Shown here: positions 24,760 through 33,580 of the stretch, in pieces
Position numbering within the stretch: the first letter of the stretch is position 1
Layout of the letters: each line of letters starts with the position of its first letter
Assembly: GCF_000014565.1 (NCBI RefSeq)
Contig: NC_008268.1
Location: 372,001 to 436,000 of the forward strand
Direction: 5' to 3'
Source of the DNA: Rhodococcus jostii RHA1
GTDB taxonomy: Bacteria > Actinomycetota > Actinomycetes > Mycobacteriales > Mycobacteriaceae
DNA length: 64,000 bases
Made by a program: the position numbers and the translations under genes
The notes under the pieces: generated by a model
The model's database searches: none
What the model saw: the letters and a program-made list of their open reading frames with translations, nothing else
What the model was told of the DNA's origin: nothing

Positions 24760-25452
24760 TCACGGGAATCGCGCAACGAGGGCATCGAGGCCAGTTCGCG
24801 GGCCGGAGAAGAACGGCGTCTCCAGCCGAACGTGCCTGCGCGCGTCGGTAGCGCGAAGGTCTCGCATCATGTCGACTATCCGACTCGGGTCCGGAGCCTC
24901 GAAGGCGAGGATCCACTCGTAGTCGCTCAACCCGAAGGAACTCACGGTGTTGGCCCGCACGTCCGGGTAGGCGCGAGCCGCTCGGCCGTGTTCGGCGAGC
25001 TGCCGTCGCCGTTCGGCGTCCGGCAGCAGATACCACTCGAGCGATCGGTTGAACGGGTACACGCACACGAACTGACCCGGCTCCTCGTCGGCCACATATG
25101 CCGCGATGTGGCTGCGGTTGAATTCGGCAGGCCGGTGGAGCGCGACCGCACTCCATACCGTCGTGCACGCTCGACCGAGTCTGCAGCGCCGGAAACCGGA
25201 GTAGGCGGCCTGCAATTCCTCGACGGTGTCGGCATGCGTCCACATCATGAAGTCGGCGTCCCCACGTAGTCCTGCGACGTCGTAGATTCCGCGGATCGCG
25301 ACACCCGACTCGGCGACTCGGTCGAGGTAAGTGTGCGCATCGTCCACGACCTCGTCGCGCACATCCGGCAGCGCGCCGGGGACCACCTGGAACACGGTGA
25401 ACATCATGAACCGCACGCGCTGATTGAGTTCGGTGAAGCGAGACCGGGTCAA
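24760..25452 (-). CDS. Coproheme decarboxylase (ChdC/HemQ-like)
   Basis: The 230-residue protein has the ChdC chlorite-dismutase fold, which makes heme b from coproheme with H2O2. Visible are [44 protein letters not shown] and the catalytic Tyr in [16 protein letters not shown]. The proximal His is in [11 protein letters not shown], and [21 protein letters not shown] and [13 protein letters not shown] follow. A TTG start at 25452, nine bases after the rhodanese stop, restores the conserved N-terminus. The housekeeping copy usually sits with hemE/hemG-type genes; here it follows a sulfurtransferase behind an OhrR-type site, so it may be a second, stress-linked copy. Catalytic residues look intact. 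Confidence 0.87.
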   Translation of the reverse strand: MTRSRFTELNQRVRFMMFTVFQVVPGALPDVRDEVVDDAHTYLDRVAESGVAIRGIYDVAGLRGDADFMMWTHADTVEELQAAYSGFRRCRLGRACTTVWSAVALHRPAEFNRSHIAAYVADEEPGQFVCVYPFNRSLEWYLLPDAERRRQLAEHGRAARAYPDVRANTVSSFGLSDYEWILAFEAPDPSRIVDMMRDLRATDARRHVRLETPFFSGPRTGLDALVARFP

Positions 25453-25460
25453 GGCGCGGG

Positions 25461-26288
25461 CTACCTCTCGACCGGAGCGCCGACCAACGAGCCGTACTCC
25501 ACCCAGGAGCCGTCGTAGTTCCGGACGTCGGGGTAGCCGAGCAATTCGTGGAGAACGAACCAACTGTGCGCCGATCTTTCGCCGATCCGGCAATAGACGA
25601 TGATGTCCTTCGTCTCGTCGAGGCCGGCGTCGCCGTACAGGGCGCGGAGCTCGTCCTCGCCGAGGAAGGTGCCGTCGTCAGCGGCAGCCTTGGACCACGG
25701 CACGTTGACGGCAGTCGGGACGTGCCCCGGAACCTGGGGTTGTTCCTGCGGGAAGTGCGCCGGCGCGAGGATCCTCCCGGAGAATTCGTCGGGAGACCGG
25801 ACGTCGACGATGTTCTTGCTCCCGATCTGCTCGATCACCTCGTCGCGGTGCGCGCGGATTCCCGACACGGGCTCGGACGCCACGTAGTCGGTGGCCGGCC
25901 GGGTGACCTCCTCGCTCGACAGGGGCCGGCCGTCGAGCTCCCACTTCTTGCGTCCGCCGTCGAGCAGCCGGACGTCGCGGTGGCCGTAGAGCTTGAAGTA
26001 CCAGTACGCGTAGGCGGCGAACCAGTTGTTGTTCCCCCCGTACAGGATCACCGTGTCGCCGTTGGCGATTCCTCTCTCGGACAGGAGTTTCTCGAACGAT
26101 CGCCGGTCGATGACGTCGCGGCGTACCGGATCTTGAAGATCGCGCTTCCAGTCGATGCGGACGGCACCGTCGATGTGGTTCGTCTCGTACTGCGCGGTGT
26201 CCTCGTCCACCTCGACAAGGACGACGTCGGGGTCGTGACCGTGTTCGACGACCCATTCGGCGTCGACCAGAAAATTGCTTCTACTCAT
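25461..26288 (-). CDS. sseA: Thiosulfate/3-mercaptopyruvate sulfurtransferase (two-domain rhodanese)
   Basis: The 275-residue sulfurtransferase has two rhodanese domains. The inactive N-terminal domain carries [17 protein letters not shown] and [23 protein letters not shown]; the C-terminal catalytic domain ends in the active-site loop [13 protein letters not shown], with the persulfide Cys near residue 234. It moves sulfane sulfur to cyanide or other thiophilic acceptors. The divergent sulfite reductase suggests a role in handling sulfite or thiosulfate. It is the first gene of an operon with the ChdC-like gene. An OhrR-type site lies 32 bp upstream of its start. Confidence 0.9.
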   Translation of the reverse strand: MSRSNFLVDAEWVVEHGHDPDVVLVEVDEDTAQYETNHIDGAVRIDWKRDLQDPVRRDVIDRRSFEKLLSERGIANGDTVILYGGNNNWFAAYAYWYFKLYGHRDVRLLDGGRKKWELDGRPLSSEEVTRPATDYVASEPVSGIRAHRDEVIEQIGSKNIVDVRSPDEFSGRILAPAHFPQEQPQVPGHVPTAVNVPWSKAAADDGTFLGEDELRALYGDAGLDETKDIIVYCRIGERSAHSWFVLHELLGYPDVRNYDGSWVEYGSLVGAPVER

Positions 26289-26319
26289 GGTTCATCCTTC
26301 ACTTCGTCGGCAACCGGGT

Positions 26320-26340
26320 GTGCACATATAATTAATGCAC
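26320..26340. promoter_or_regulatory. Second OhrR-type operator between sseA and the sulfite reductase
   Basis: GTGCA (26320-26324) and TGCAC (26336-26340) form an inverted repeat whose 16-bp core spacing equals that at 24707-24735. The flank GATCTATT also resembles the first site. It lies in the 105-bp divergent region, where it could control both directions. Confidence 0.55.
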
Positions 26341-26393
26341 GATCTATTCGCCTGCGCTACAGTTTTCGGCACACAGTTTCGACAGGAGCACCG

Positions 26394-28076
26394 ATGACCA
26401 CACCGAAGACCCGCTCTGTTCAGGCGAAGGCCCCGCGCACGGAGGGGCAATGGGCTCAGGGCGACCGTGAGCCGCTCAATGTGAACGAGCAGGTCAAACA
26501 GGATGACGACGGCCTCAACGTGCGCAAGAGAATCGAGGAGGTGTACTGCCGTACCGGTGTCGCCGGCATCGACCCGACCGATCGGCGAAGCCGCTTCCGC
26601 TGGTGGGGGCTCTACACGCAGCGCGCACCTGGCATCGAGGGCGGCCGAACCGCCACGTTGCCGCCGGAAGAACTCGAGGACGAGCACTTCATGCTCCGGA
26701 TCCGCATCGACGGAGGGGCACTGACCACCGAACAGCTGCGCGTCGTCGGTGAAGTCTCCCGACTGTTCGCCCGCGACACCGCGGATCTCACCGACCGCCA
26801 GAACATTCAGCTGCACTGGATCAGGGTCGAGGACCTACCCGAGATCTGGCGGCGACTCGAAGGGGTAGGCCTCACGACCGCCGAATCCGCAGGCGACACG
26901 CCGCGCGTGGTCCTCGGCTCGCCGATGGCCGGCATCGCCGTCGACGAGGTTCTCGACGCCACACCCGCTCTGCACGAGATCACACGCCGATTGATCGCAA
27001 ACCCCGACTACTCCAACCTGCCGCGTAAATTCAAAACCGCCATCTCCGGTCTCCAAGACGTGGTCCACGAGATCAACGACGTGGCGTTCATCGGTGTCGA
27101 CCACCCGGACCATGGCCCGGGACTGGATGTCTGGGTCGGTGGCGGCCTGTCGACGAATCCACGGATCGGCGAGCGCCTCGGCGCGTGGGTACCACTGGAA
27201 GACGTGCCCGACGTGTGGATCGGAATCGTCTCCCTCTTCCGCGACTACGGGTATCGGCGACTGAGGGCGAAGGCACGCCTGAAGTTCCTCGTCTCGGACT
27301 GGGGTGTCGAGAAGTTCCGCGACGTGCTCGAGAAGGAATACCTCGGACGCGCGATGCTCGATGGACCAGCACCCGAACCGCTCGACGAACCACGCGATCA
27401 CGTCGGCATCCAGCGCCAGAAGAACGGGCTGAACGCCGTCGGGATCGCACCCGTCGTCGGCAGGGTCGGCGGCACCGTGCTGACCGACTTGGCACGAGCA
27501 GCGGAAGCATCCGGATCCCGACGCGTCCGCATCACCCCGATGCAGAAACTGGTGATCCTCGACGTCGAGGACGACAGTATCGACTCCCTCCAAGCCGACC
27601 TCGAAAAGCTGGGTTTCCCCGCCCGTCCGTCGCCCTGGCGACGGAGCACCATGGCCTGCACCGGCATCGAGTTCTGCAAGTTCGGGATCGTCGAGACCAA
27701 GGCGCGAGCCGCCACACTCATCGCAGACGTCGAGAAACGACTTGCCGACGTGCAGGATCAGCTCGAGCACCCGATCACAGTGCACCTCAATGGGTGCCCC
27801 AACTCGTGCGCCCGCATTCAGGTCGCCGACATCGGTCTCAAGGGCATGATCGTGACCGACGTCGATTCCAACCAGGTCGAGGGATTCCAGGTCCATCTCG
27901 GCGGCGGCCTCGGGCTGGACACGAGCTTCGGGCGCAAATTGCGCGGCCACAAGCTCCCAGCCACCGAGGTGCCAGATTACGTCGAGCGGATCGTCCGCCG
28001 GTACGTGGCCGGCCGCGAAGGCTCCGAGAAGTTCGCGACCTGGGTCCAACGCGCCACCGAAGCCGATCTCGCATGA
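26394..28076 (+). CDS. Ferredoxin-dependent sulfite/nitrite reductase (siroheme, 4Fe-4S)
   Basis: The 560-residue enzyme carries two Nir/Sir ferredoxin-like half-domains and two siroheme/4Fe-4S domains. Cluster ligands are visible as CTGIEFC (CX5C) and NGCPNSC (CX3C). Other motifs are YCRTGVAGI at the N-terminus, LTDRQNIQLHWI and LPRKFKTAISG. It reduces sulfite to sulfide (or nitrite to ammonium) with six electrons from ferredoxin. Actinobacterial sulfite reductase SirA and NirA share this layout. The divergent rhodanese favours sulfite, but no cysH/sulfate genes follow. ATG at 26394 is preferred over earlier in-frame codons lying inside sseA. Confidence 0.9.
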   Translation: MTTPKTRSVQAKAPRTEGQWAQGDREPLNVNEQVKQDDDGLNVRKRIEEVYCRTGVAGIDPTDRRSRFRWWGLYTQRAPGIEGGRTATLPPEELEDEHFMLRIRIDGGALTTEQLRVVGEVSRLFARDTADLTDRQNIQLHWIRVEDLPEIWRRLEGVGLTTAESAGDTPRVVLGSPMAGIAVDEVLDATPALHEITRRLIANPDYSNLPRKFKTAISGLQDVVHEINDVAFIGVDHPDHGPGLDVWVGGGLSTNPRIGERLGAWVPLEDVPDVWIGIVSLFRDYGYRRLRAKARLKFLVSDWGVEKFRDVLEKEYLGRAMLDGPAPEPLDEPRDHVGIQRQKNGLNAVGIAPVVGRVGGTVLTDLARAAEASGSRRVRITPMQKLVILDVEDDSIDSLQADLEKLGFPARPSPWRRSTMACTGIEFCKFGIVETKARAATLIADVEKRLADVQDQLEHPITVHLNGCPNSCARIQVADIGLKGMIVTDVDSNQVEGFQVHLGGGLGLDTSFGRKLRGHKLPATEVPDYVERIVRRYVAGREGSEKFATWVQRATEADLA

Positions 28077-28147
28077 TCGGCTCGCACTGCCGTGCACCAC
28101 GCAGTCGAGGCTGAGGACGTCCCGGAGCACCCGACTGTCGCGGTCTG

Positions 28148-28312
28148 CTACGTGCCGGCGTCGGTGACGGGCTCGCGCTCGGGGACTGCGGCCGCATGGT
28201 CGTTGACCACGTGCTTCCACCACGAATCGAGCGGGCTCGGTTCCGGCCACACGATCGCGTCGGCCGGGAGCGGCCCTGTACTTTCCCGCGGGTGGCTCGA
28301 TTCCTGTCGCAT
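28148..28312 (-). CDS. Small ORF coupled to the ANTAR gene
   Basis: A 54-residue frame starts with an ATG at 28312 that overlaps the ANTAR stop (TGATG). It reads as Pro/Trp-rich (GPLPADAIVWPEPSPLDSWW, then an acidic tail). No family is recognised. The overlap and biased composition suggest it is translated with the upstream gene; chance cannot be excluded. Confidence 0.45.
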   Translation of the reverse strand: MRQESSHPRESTGPLPADAIVWPEPSPLDSWWKHVVNDHAAAVPEREPVTDAGT

Positions 28313-28638
28313 CAGCTCGCCTGTGCGTGTCGGCGGGGCGGAAGCTGGTTGACCAGCTGCTCCCACTCTTCGAATCGGGCAGCTTCGGGCGAGCGACGAC
28401 GGGGCGAGGGTCCGGCAGCGAGGTCGACCAGGCTCCGGGCAGCGCCGAGGACGGTCAGGTGATGACGCCGCGCGACGTCGAGGAGTTCGTCGAACGCCTG
28501 GGCGTCACTGCAGCCGCGACCGGCGATCAGGATTCCCTTCGCCGTGCCGAGTAATTCGCGTCCGTCGGGACGCCTACGAGGGATCAGGCGTGTCGGGCCG
28601 GGAGTCGGAGTGAGTGGTTCGATGCTGTCCTCGATCAT
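28312..28638 (-). CDS. ANTAR-domain RNA-binding antiterminator
   Basis: The 108-residue protein is essentially one ANTAR three-helix domain: ELLGTAKGILIAGRGCSDAQAFDELLDVARRHHLTVLGAARSLVDLA (residues ~27-73). A Pro-rich leader precedes it and a short acidic tail follows. ANTAR domains bind paired hexaloop hairpins in leader RNAs and prevent termination. No GAF or receiver sensor domain is fused here, so the signal must come from a partner or from abundance. It is convergent with the sulfite reductase; the RNA target is unknown. Confidence 0.82.
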   Translation of the reverse strand: MIEDSIEPLTPTPGPTRLIPRRRPDGRELLGTAKGILIAGRGCSDAQAFDELLDVARRHHLTVLGAARSLVDLAAGPSPRRRSPEAARFEEWEQLVNQLPPRRHAQAS

Positions 28639-28813
28639 TCCGCGATGCTCCTTCGCTCTCGTGCATCGGCTTCCGACCCGCCGGTGTGCCGACGATCCCG
28701 CCCGGACGCAAAATGTGAGTCACGTCACTGTCGATGCCTCCACAGTTCTAGCCGACGGCGCCGCGCCTGTCATCTAGACAAATGTCCAGCTGTGCCGTCA
28801 CATGACAAAGCGC

Positions 28814-29254
28814 TCAGGTAGTGGCCACCAACAAATCTTCTCCACTCGGCGGGCGCGGGCCGTCGGATCGATCGGCGAAGTAGCGCTCGGCGAGTGAAGT
28901 TCCCGCCACATGCTGCGCGTCGGCGAAGCCGGCCTCGCGGGCCAGGGACAGCATTTCCTGCGGGGGCGAGAATCGAAGCCCGCTGCAGCCAGCTGCTCCG
29001 ACCAGGACTCGCTCGCCTCGAAGTCGACCGGCACCAGCCGCAGCCAGTCGGGAACACCGAAGCCCGGCTCGATCAGCCGGTTCCGCTTCCAGGTTTGGGG
29101 GCCGGGCTGGTCGACCTCGAACCGCGAGCTGCGGGCCGATCTCGTCGACGAGAACGTGCGGCGGCGCGTCGACCTGTACGTGCATCGCCCGCCACAGGGC
29201 AACTCGCACGGCAGTGCTGTCCGGTCCGTCCGTCCGCTCGCCTGTCGTCGCCAT
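28814..29254 (-). pseudogene. Decayed SAM-dependent methyltransferase (LCMT-like) with internal deletions
   Basis: Pieces of a class I methyltransferase of the actinobacterial SAM-family (TIGR00027/LCMT type) are present in order but in different frames. They are: ATG at 29254 with DSTAVRVALWRAMHVQVDAPPHVLVDE; then FEVDQPGPQTWKRNRLIEPGF and DWLRLVPVDFEASESWSEQLAAAGFD; then SPPQEMLSLAREAGF and FADRSDGPRPPSGEDLLVAT. The gene is about 440 bp instead of the usual 850-900, with blocks missing after the N-terminus and after AAGFD, including the SAM-binding glycine loop. It cannot be active. Confidence 0.8.
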
Positions 29255-29340
29255 GACGTTCCCGCTCCTCACGGTCAGTTCTCCGCCGTCCGATGCCACG
29301 CCCCAGCCAACGCCCGCCGCTACCAGCGTATATACCTCGT

Positions 29341-29811
29341 ATGAATCCTTCAGTGACCCGAGCCGCCGGCCTGTTCACAGCCACGGCAGCCGCGTTCCTC
29401 GCGTTCGCCACGCCCGCGCAGGCGGACTCCCCCACCCCCGTCTACTTCCGGGTGGTTAACTTCAACTGCTCGATCGCACCCGACGAGACTGTGGGATGCG
29501 ATCTGCCGCAACCATTGCCGATGGACTTCCCGATCCTCGGCGAGTTCGGACTGCCGTGGCTGGGACCCGTCCGGCACGTCGTCATCGACCTTCCCTGGCT
29601 TCCGGCGCACCCCACCTACCCGCCCGGCACCCCGTTCACCCTGCCCGGCGGCAACCCCGACATCTCCGAGGTCGCCACCAGCCAGAGCATGTATCAGAAG
29701 ACGATCACCCACGGCGGAACCACCTGTCTCGCAGGGTTTATGGGCGACGTCACCTGCACCGCCAAGGGCCACAGCTTCGTCGTCACCGTCTACGGAATCC
29801 ACGCGCACTGA
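29341..29811 (+). CDS. Secreted protein of unknown function
   Basis: The 156-residue protein has a clear Sec signal peptide: MNPSVTRAAGLFTATAAAFLAFATPAQA, with cleavage predicted after AQA near residue 28. The mature part is Pro-rich with four cysteines (NFNCSI, VGCDL, TTCLAG, VTCTAK), probably two disulfides. It ends GHSFVVTVYGIHAH. It resembles small exported mycolata proteins in layout, but no family is recognised. The neighbours (a dead methyltransferase and a convergent UvrA paralogue) give no clue to function. Confidence 0.75.
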   Translation: MNPSVTRAAGLFTATAAAFLAFATPAQADSPTPVYFRVVNFNCSIAPDETVGCDLPQPLPMDFPILGEFGLPWLGPVRHVVIDLPWLPAHPTYPPGTPFTLPGGNPDISEVATSQSMYQKTITHGGTTCLAGFMGDVTCTAKGHSFVVTVYGIHAH

Positions 29812-29832
29812 ACCGGTACCGCATATGCAACG

Positions 29833-32499
29833 TCACACGGCGAGGTGCCGGGCGAGGTAAGCGGCGGTGGCGGAGCCGGCCGTCTCGGCAACGACCGTCG
29901 GTGGCCCCGAGGCGATGATCCGGCCGCCGTTGTCTCCGCCGCCGGGCCCGAGATCGATCATCCAGTCCGCCGAGGCAATGACCGGCATGTCGTGTTCGAC
30001 GAGTACGACGGTATTTCCCGCCGCGACGAGACGTCGCAACACCGTCATGAGGCGGTCGACGTCGGCAGGGTGCAATCCGGTTGTCGGTTCGTCGAGTACG
30101 TAGAGCGTGTGCCCGGATCGGATGCGTTGCAGTTCGCTGGCGAGCTTGACGCGTTGCGCCTCCCCACCGGACAGGGTGGTGGCCGATTGGCCGAGTCGCA
30201 GATATCCGAGGCCGACTTCGACCAGCATGTCAAGGCTTTTCGCTGCTGCCGGAACGTGACTCAGGAACGCGCGGGCGTCGTCGACCGTCATCGCGAGAAC
30301 GTCGGCGATCGTTCGGCCGTCGACGAGGACCTCGAGGGTCTCTGCGTTGTATCGGGCGCCCGCGCACGCCGGGCACGGTGCGGAGGCCTCGGGTAGAAAC
30401 AGCATGCCGATGGTGATCGAACCGGCGCCCTCGCATTCCTCGCAACGGCCGCCGCTGACATTGAATGAGAATCGGCCCGGGCTGTATCCGCGTTCACGGG
30501 CAACGGGGTGTGCGGCGAAGAGTTTCCGAATTACATCGAAGAGACCGGTGTAGGTGGCAAGATTCGAGCGTGGAGTCCGCCCGATGGGGGTCTGGTCCAC
30601 GCGCACCAGCCGATTGATCTGTCCGAGCCCGTGGGCGGCCACGACCGTCGGCTCGGTGTCGTTCTCGCGCTCCTCGGCCAGTACGACTGTGGAGCCGTCG
30701 GCCTCGTCTCCCCCGGTGTCGGTGCCGAGTTCGCTGTCGAGGCCGAGGTGTTGGGCGACGACGTCGGTGAGCACACGGCTCACGAGTGTGGACTTGCCTG
30801 ATCCGGACACGCCTGTGACCGCGGTGAGCACCCCGAGCGGGATTCGCACGGTCAGATCCCGCAGGTTGTGCATCGTGATGCCGGCGAGCTCGATCCACCT
30901 GCTCGGCGGCCCGGGCTCGGGGCAACTCTCGGGTGTCCCGAAAAGGTATCGGCGAGTGACGGATTCGGGGATGTGAGCGAGACCGTCCACCTTACCGCTG
31001 TACAGCACCCGCCCGCCGTGCTCCCCGGCTCCGGGACCGACGTCGACGATCCAATCAGCCGCGCGGACGACGTCGAGGTTGTGTTCGATGACGAAGACGG
31101 AGTTGCCTGCCGCACGTAGCCGGCGCACGGCGGTGACCAGCGCCTCGGTGTCGGCGGGATGCAGGCCGGCGGACGGTTCGTCGAGGACGTACAGCACTCC
31201 GAACAGGCCCGATTGCAGCTGGGTGGCCAGCCGCAGGCGCTGAAGTTCTCCCGGCGAGAGGGTGGTGGTCGAACGGGCAAGGCTCAGGTAGCCCAGCCCG
31301 AGTTCGGTCAGACCCGCGAGGCGTCCGCGAAGGTTGTCTACCAGCGCCACGGATGCGCGTTCGGTTGCGTCGCTTGCGTCGGAACCGCGGGATGCGACGA
31401 CGGCGTCGAGGACCGAGGCCAGATCGGCCAGTGACAGTTCCGTGGCGTCGGCGATGTCGAGCCCGGCGAACCGTACGGCCAGCGCCTCGGGGCGCAGCCG
31501 TTTGCCGTTGCACGCACTGCAGGGCCGGGACACCAGATATCGGGCGACCTTCGCCCGCTGGGTTGCGCTCTTCGTCGTCGCGAATGTGTGCAGGACGTAG
31601 GTGCGGGCGCTCGAGAACGTCCCCTGGTAGTCGCGCACCATCTTGCCCGGGTCACGCACCGGTGACACCGTGACCGTGGGTTGTTCCTCGGTGGTGAGGA
31701 TCCACTCGCGCTCGTCTTCCGGAAGCTCGGACCAGGGGCGGTCCACGTCGATACCGAGTGTGTCGAGGATGTCGCGGTAGTTCTTGCCCAGCCAGGCGCC
31801 GGGCCAGGCGGCGACGGCACCGCCGCGGATACTTCGGCTCGGGTCCGGCACCAGGGCATCGATGTCGACGTCGTGGGTGCGTCCGAGTCCGTGGCAGGCT
31901 GGGCATCCGCCTTCGGGTGTGTTGGGCGAGAACGCGTTCGAGTCCAGGACGGGGGCACCCGGCGGGTAGGTACCGACTCGGGAGAACAGCATCCGCAGCA
32001 CGTTCGAGATATGAGTGAGGGTGCCGACCGACGATCGGGCGGAGGTATGACCGCGGGCCTGCTGCAAGGCAACCGCCGGTGGAAGCCCGGTGATGTCCCC
32101 CACCCTGGGCGCTCCGATCTGATCCATCAGCCGGCGTGCGTACGGGGTGACGGACTCGAGGAACCGCCGTTGCGCTTCGGCGTAGATGGTGCCGAAGGCC
32201 AACGAAGACTTCCCCGATCCCGAGACCCCGGTGAACGCGACGATGCAGTCCCGGGGAATGAACACATCGACGTGGGCGAGGTTGTGTTCTCTGGCGTCGA
32301 ACACTGCGATTCCGTTGAATTCCTGGGCATGTAACGGTTCAGCGTGCGGTCCGGGATCGAAGGTGGGCACAACTGCTCCAGGTGTCGGTTCGTGCTCGGA
32401 CAGGTTACGTCCCAGTCTTACTCGAGACGGGGAATCATGTGTACTGGCGACGCTCTCTCGGGGAGAGTCCGCCCCAGATTCCGGCCCGACCGATGCCAT
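29833..32499 (-). CDS. UvrA-like ABC ATPase (excinuclease A paralogue)
   Basis: The frame covers up to 888 residues with two ABC ATPase modules of UvrA type. Walker A FTGVSGSGKSSLAFGT and TGVSGSGKSTLVSRV, signatures LSPGELQRLRLATQL and LSGGEAQRVKLASEL, and Walker B VLYVLDEPSAGLHP and LYVLDEPTTGLHP are all present. Zinc-finger pairs are CPACHGLGRTHD, CSACNGKR and CEECEGAGS with CPACAGARY. It is shorter than housekeeping UvrA (~950), and the UvrB-binding region is reduced. This is typical of UvrA2/DrrC-like paralogues linked to drug or DNA-damage tolerance. The ATG at 32499 overlaps the stop of the dead E1 gene (TGATG); a GTG near 32370 would remove an unconserved 43-residue leader. Confidence 0.85.
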   Translation of the reverse strand: MASVGPESGADSPRESVASTHDSPSRVRLGRNLSEHEPTPGAVVPTFDPGPHAEPLHAQEFNGIAVFDAREHNLAHVDVFIPRDCIVAFTGVSGSGKSSLAFGTIYAEAQRRFLESVTPYARRLMDQIGAPRVGDITGLPPAVALQQARGHTSARSSVGTLTHISNVLRMLFSRVGTYPPGAPVLDSNAFSPNTPEGGCPACHGLGRTHDVDIDALVPDPSRSIRGGAVAAWPGAWLGKNYRDILDTLGIDVDRPWSELPEDEREWILTTEEQPTVTVSPVRDPGKMVRDYQGTFSSARTYVLHTFATTKSATQRAKVARYLVSRPCSACNGKRLRPEALAVRFAGLDIADATELSLADLASVLDAVVASRGSDASDATERASVALVDNLRGRLAGLTELGLGYLSLARSTTTLSPGELQRLRLATQLQSGLFGVLYVLDEPSAGLHPADTEALVTAVRRLRAAGNSVFVIEHNLDVVRAADWIVDVGPGAGEHGGRVLYSGKVDGLAHIPESVTRRYLFGTPESCPEPGPPSRWIELAGITMHNLRDLTVRIPLGVLTAVTGVSGSGKSTLVSRVLTDVVAQHLGLDSELGTDTGGDEADGSTVVLAEERENDTEPTVVAAHGLGQINRLVRVDQTPIGRTPRSNLATYTGLFDVIRKLFAAHPVARERGYSPGRFSFNVSGGRCEECEGAGSITIGMLFLPEASAPCPACAGARYNAETLEVLVDGRTIADVLAMTVDDARAFLSHVPAAAKSLDMLVEVGLGYLRLGQSATTLSGGEAQRVKLASELQRIRSGHTLYVLDEPTTGLHPADVDRLMTVLRRLVAAGNTVVLVEHDMPVIASADWMIDLGPGGGDNGGRIIASGPPTVVAETAGSATAAYLARHLAV

Positions 32500-33524
32500 C
32501 AGCCCACCTGCGCCAACTTGATCGCCGCGGCCTCGATGGTCTCCTCGGAGAGCAGGACCTCGAGGGCGGCGTCACCGAGAGGGATGAAGCTGTCGTCGCT
32601 CGTGACGCGTGCCAGCGGCCCGGTGAAGCCGTCGTCGATCAACGCCGTCACCACACCTTCGGACACCCCCCCCGACTTGCGGGTCTCGTCGACGACGAGC
32701 ACCCGACCGGTGGCGTTCGCCTCCCGGAGAATGTCGTGCACCGGCAGCGGTGCGAGCCACCGCATGTCCACCACGCGCGCGGCGATGTTCGCCCGTTCGA
32801 GACGGCGCGCGACCCGCAGACTCATCCGCACCCCGTTGCCGAACGTGACGATAGTCAGGTCGGCGCCGTCACCGTACGTGCGGGCGGAGCCGATCGGCAC
32901 GTGATTCCCGGCCCGCTTCGCCGGATCCGGATACGGTGCCAGCCACTGCTCGTCACCGTCCTCGTACAGATCGCGGGTGTGGTACAGGGCAATCGGTTCC
33001 AGACACACACCGCCTTCCGGTTCCTCCGGACCCACTCGGCGGCCGACACTGCCGTGGCGTACGCCGCCGGCAGGTCGGATCCGTCCGCCTCGAAGTACTC
33101 GAGACCTTCACGGTTGCCGAAGTTCGCGGCGATCCACCCCTTCGGCGTCTTGGTGCTGATCCCGATGCCGTTGTCTTCGCAGACGAACAACACCGGAAGC
33201 GAAAGGCCCTGGAAAGCCGAAGGCTCCGGAACGGTAGTGCAGCAGAGCAGGATCCGTCGGCCGGAGGGCTCCCGCGACGACGGCGTTCCCTTCGTGCCCG
33301 GACGATCCGATCGTGTAGAAGCCCTCGCCCTTCGCGCGAAGCCGTCGGGCAACCAGATCCAGGTGCCGACTGCCCAGTTGAGAATCGAACAGGTCCAGGG
33401 TTTGCTGCACGGACAGGCTCGACCCTGCCTCGACGGGCCGGTCGTGATCGATCAACCCTGGACGCGTCGTAGTGGCCATAGCGGCGACGGTGGTGGTGAA
33501 GTAATCATCGATCTGTTCGGCCAT
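32499..33524 (-). pseudogene. Decayed 2-oxoacid dehydrogenase E1 (fused alpha/beta), large deletions
   Basis: The fragments run colinearly but in shifted frames. The N-terminal alpha part from ATG 33524 is SVQQTLDLFDSQLGSRHLDLVARRLRA and GFYTIGSSGHEGNA. Then comes LPVLFVCEDNGIGISTKTPKGWIAANFG with GSDLPAAYATAVSAAEWVR, then the beta C-terminus EPIALYHTRDLYEDGDEQWL and VDMRWLAPLPVHDI to KLAQVG. The thiamine-diphosphate-binding part of alpha and the alpha/beta junction are missing. About 1.03 kb remains of an expected ~2.2 kb. The enzyme would have been the branched-chain/2-oxoacid dehydrogenase E1; the remnant is inactive. It closes the minus-strand amino-acid operon. Confidence 0.82.
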
Positions 33525-33580
33525 GAATCCGGCTCCTGAGAGGCAGGTGATCGTCTGCTGGGCGGTGTACTGTACGGAGG

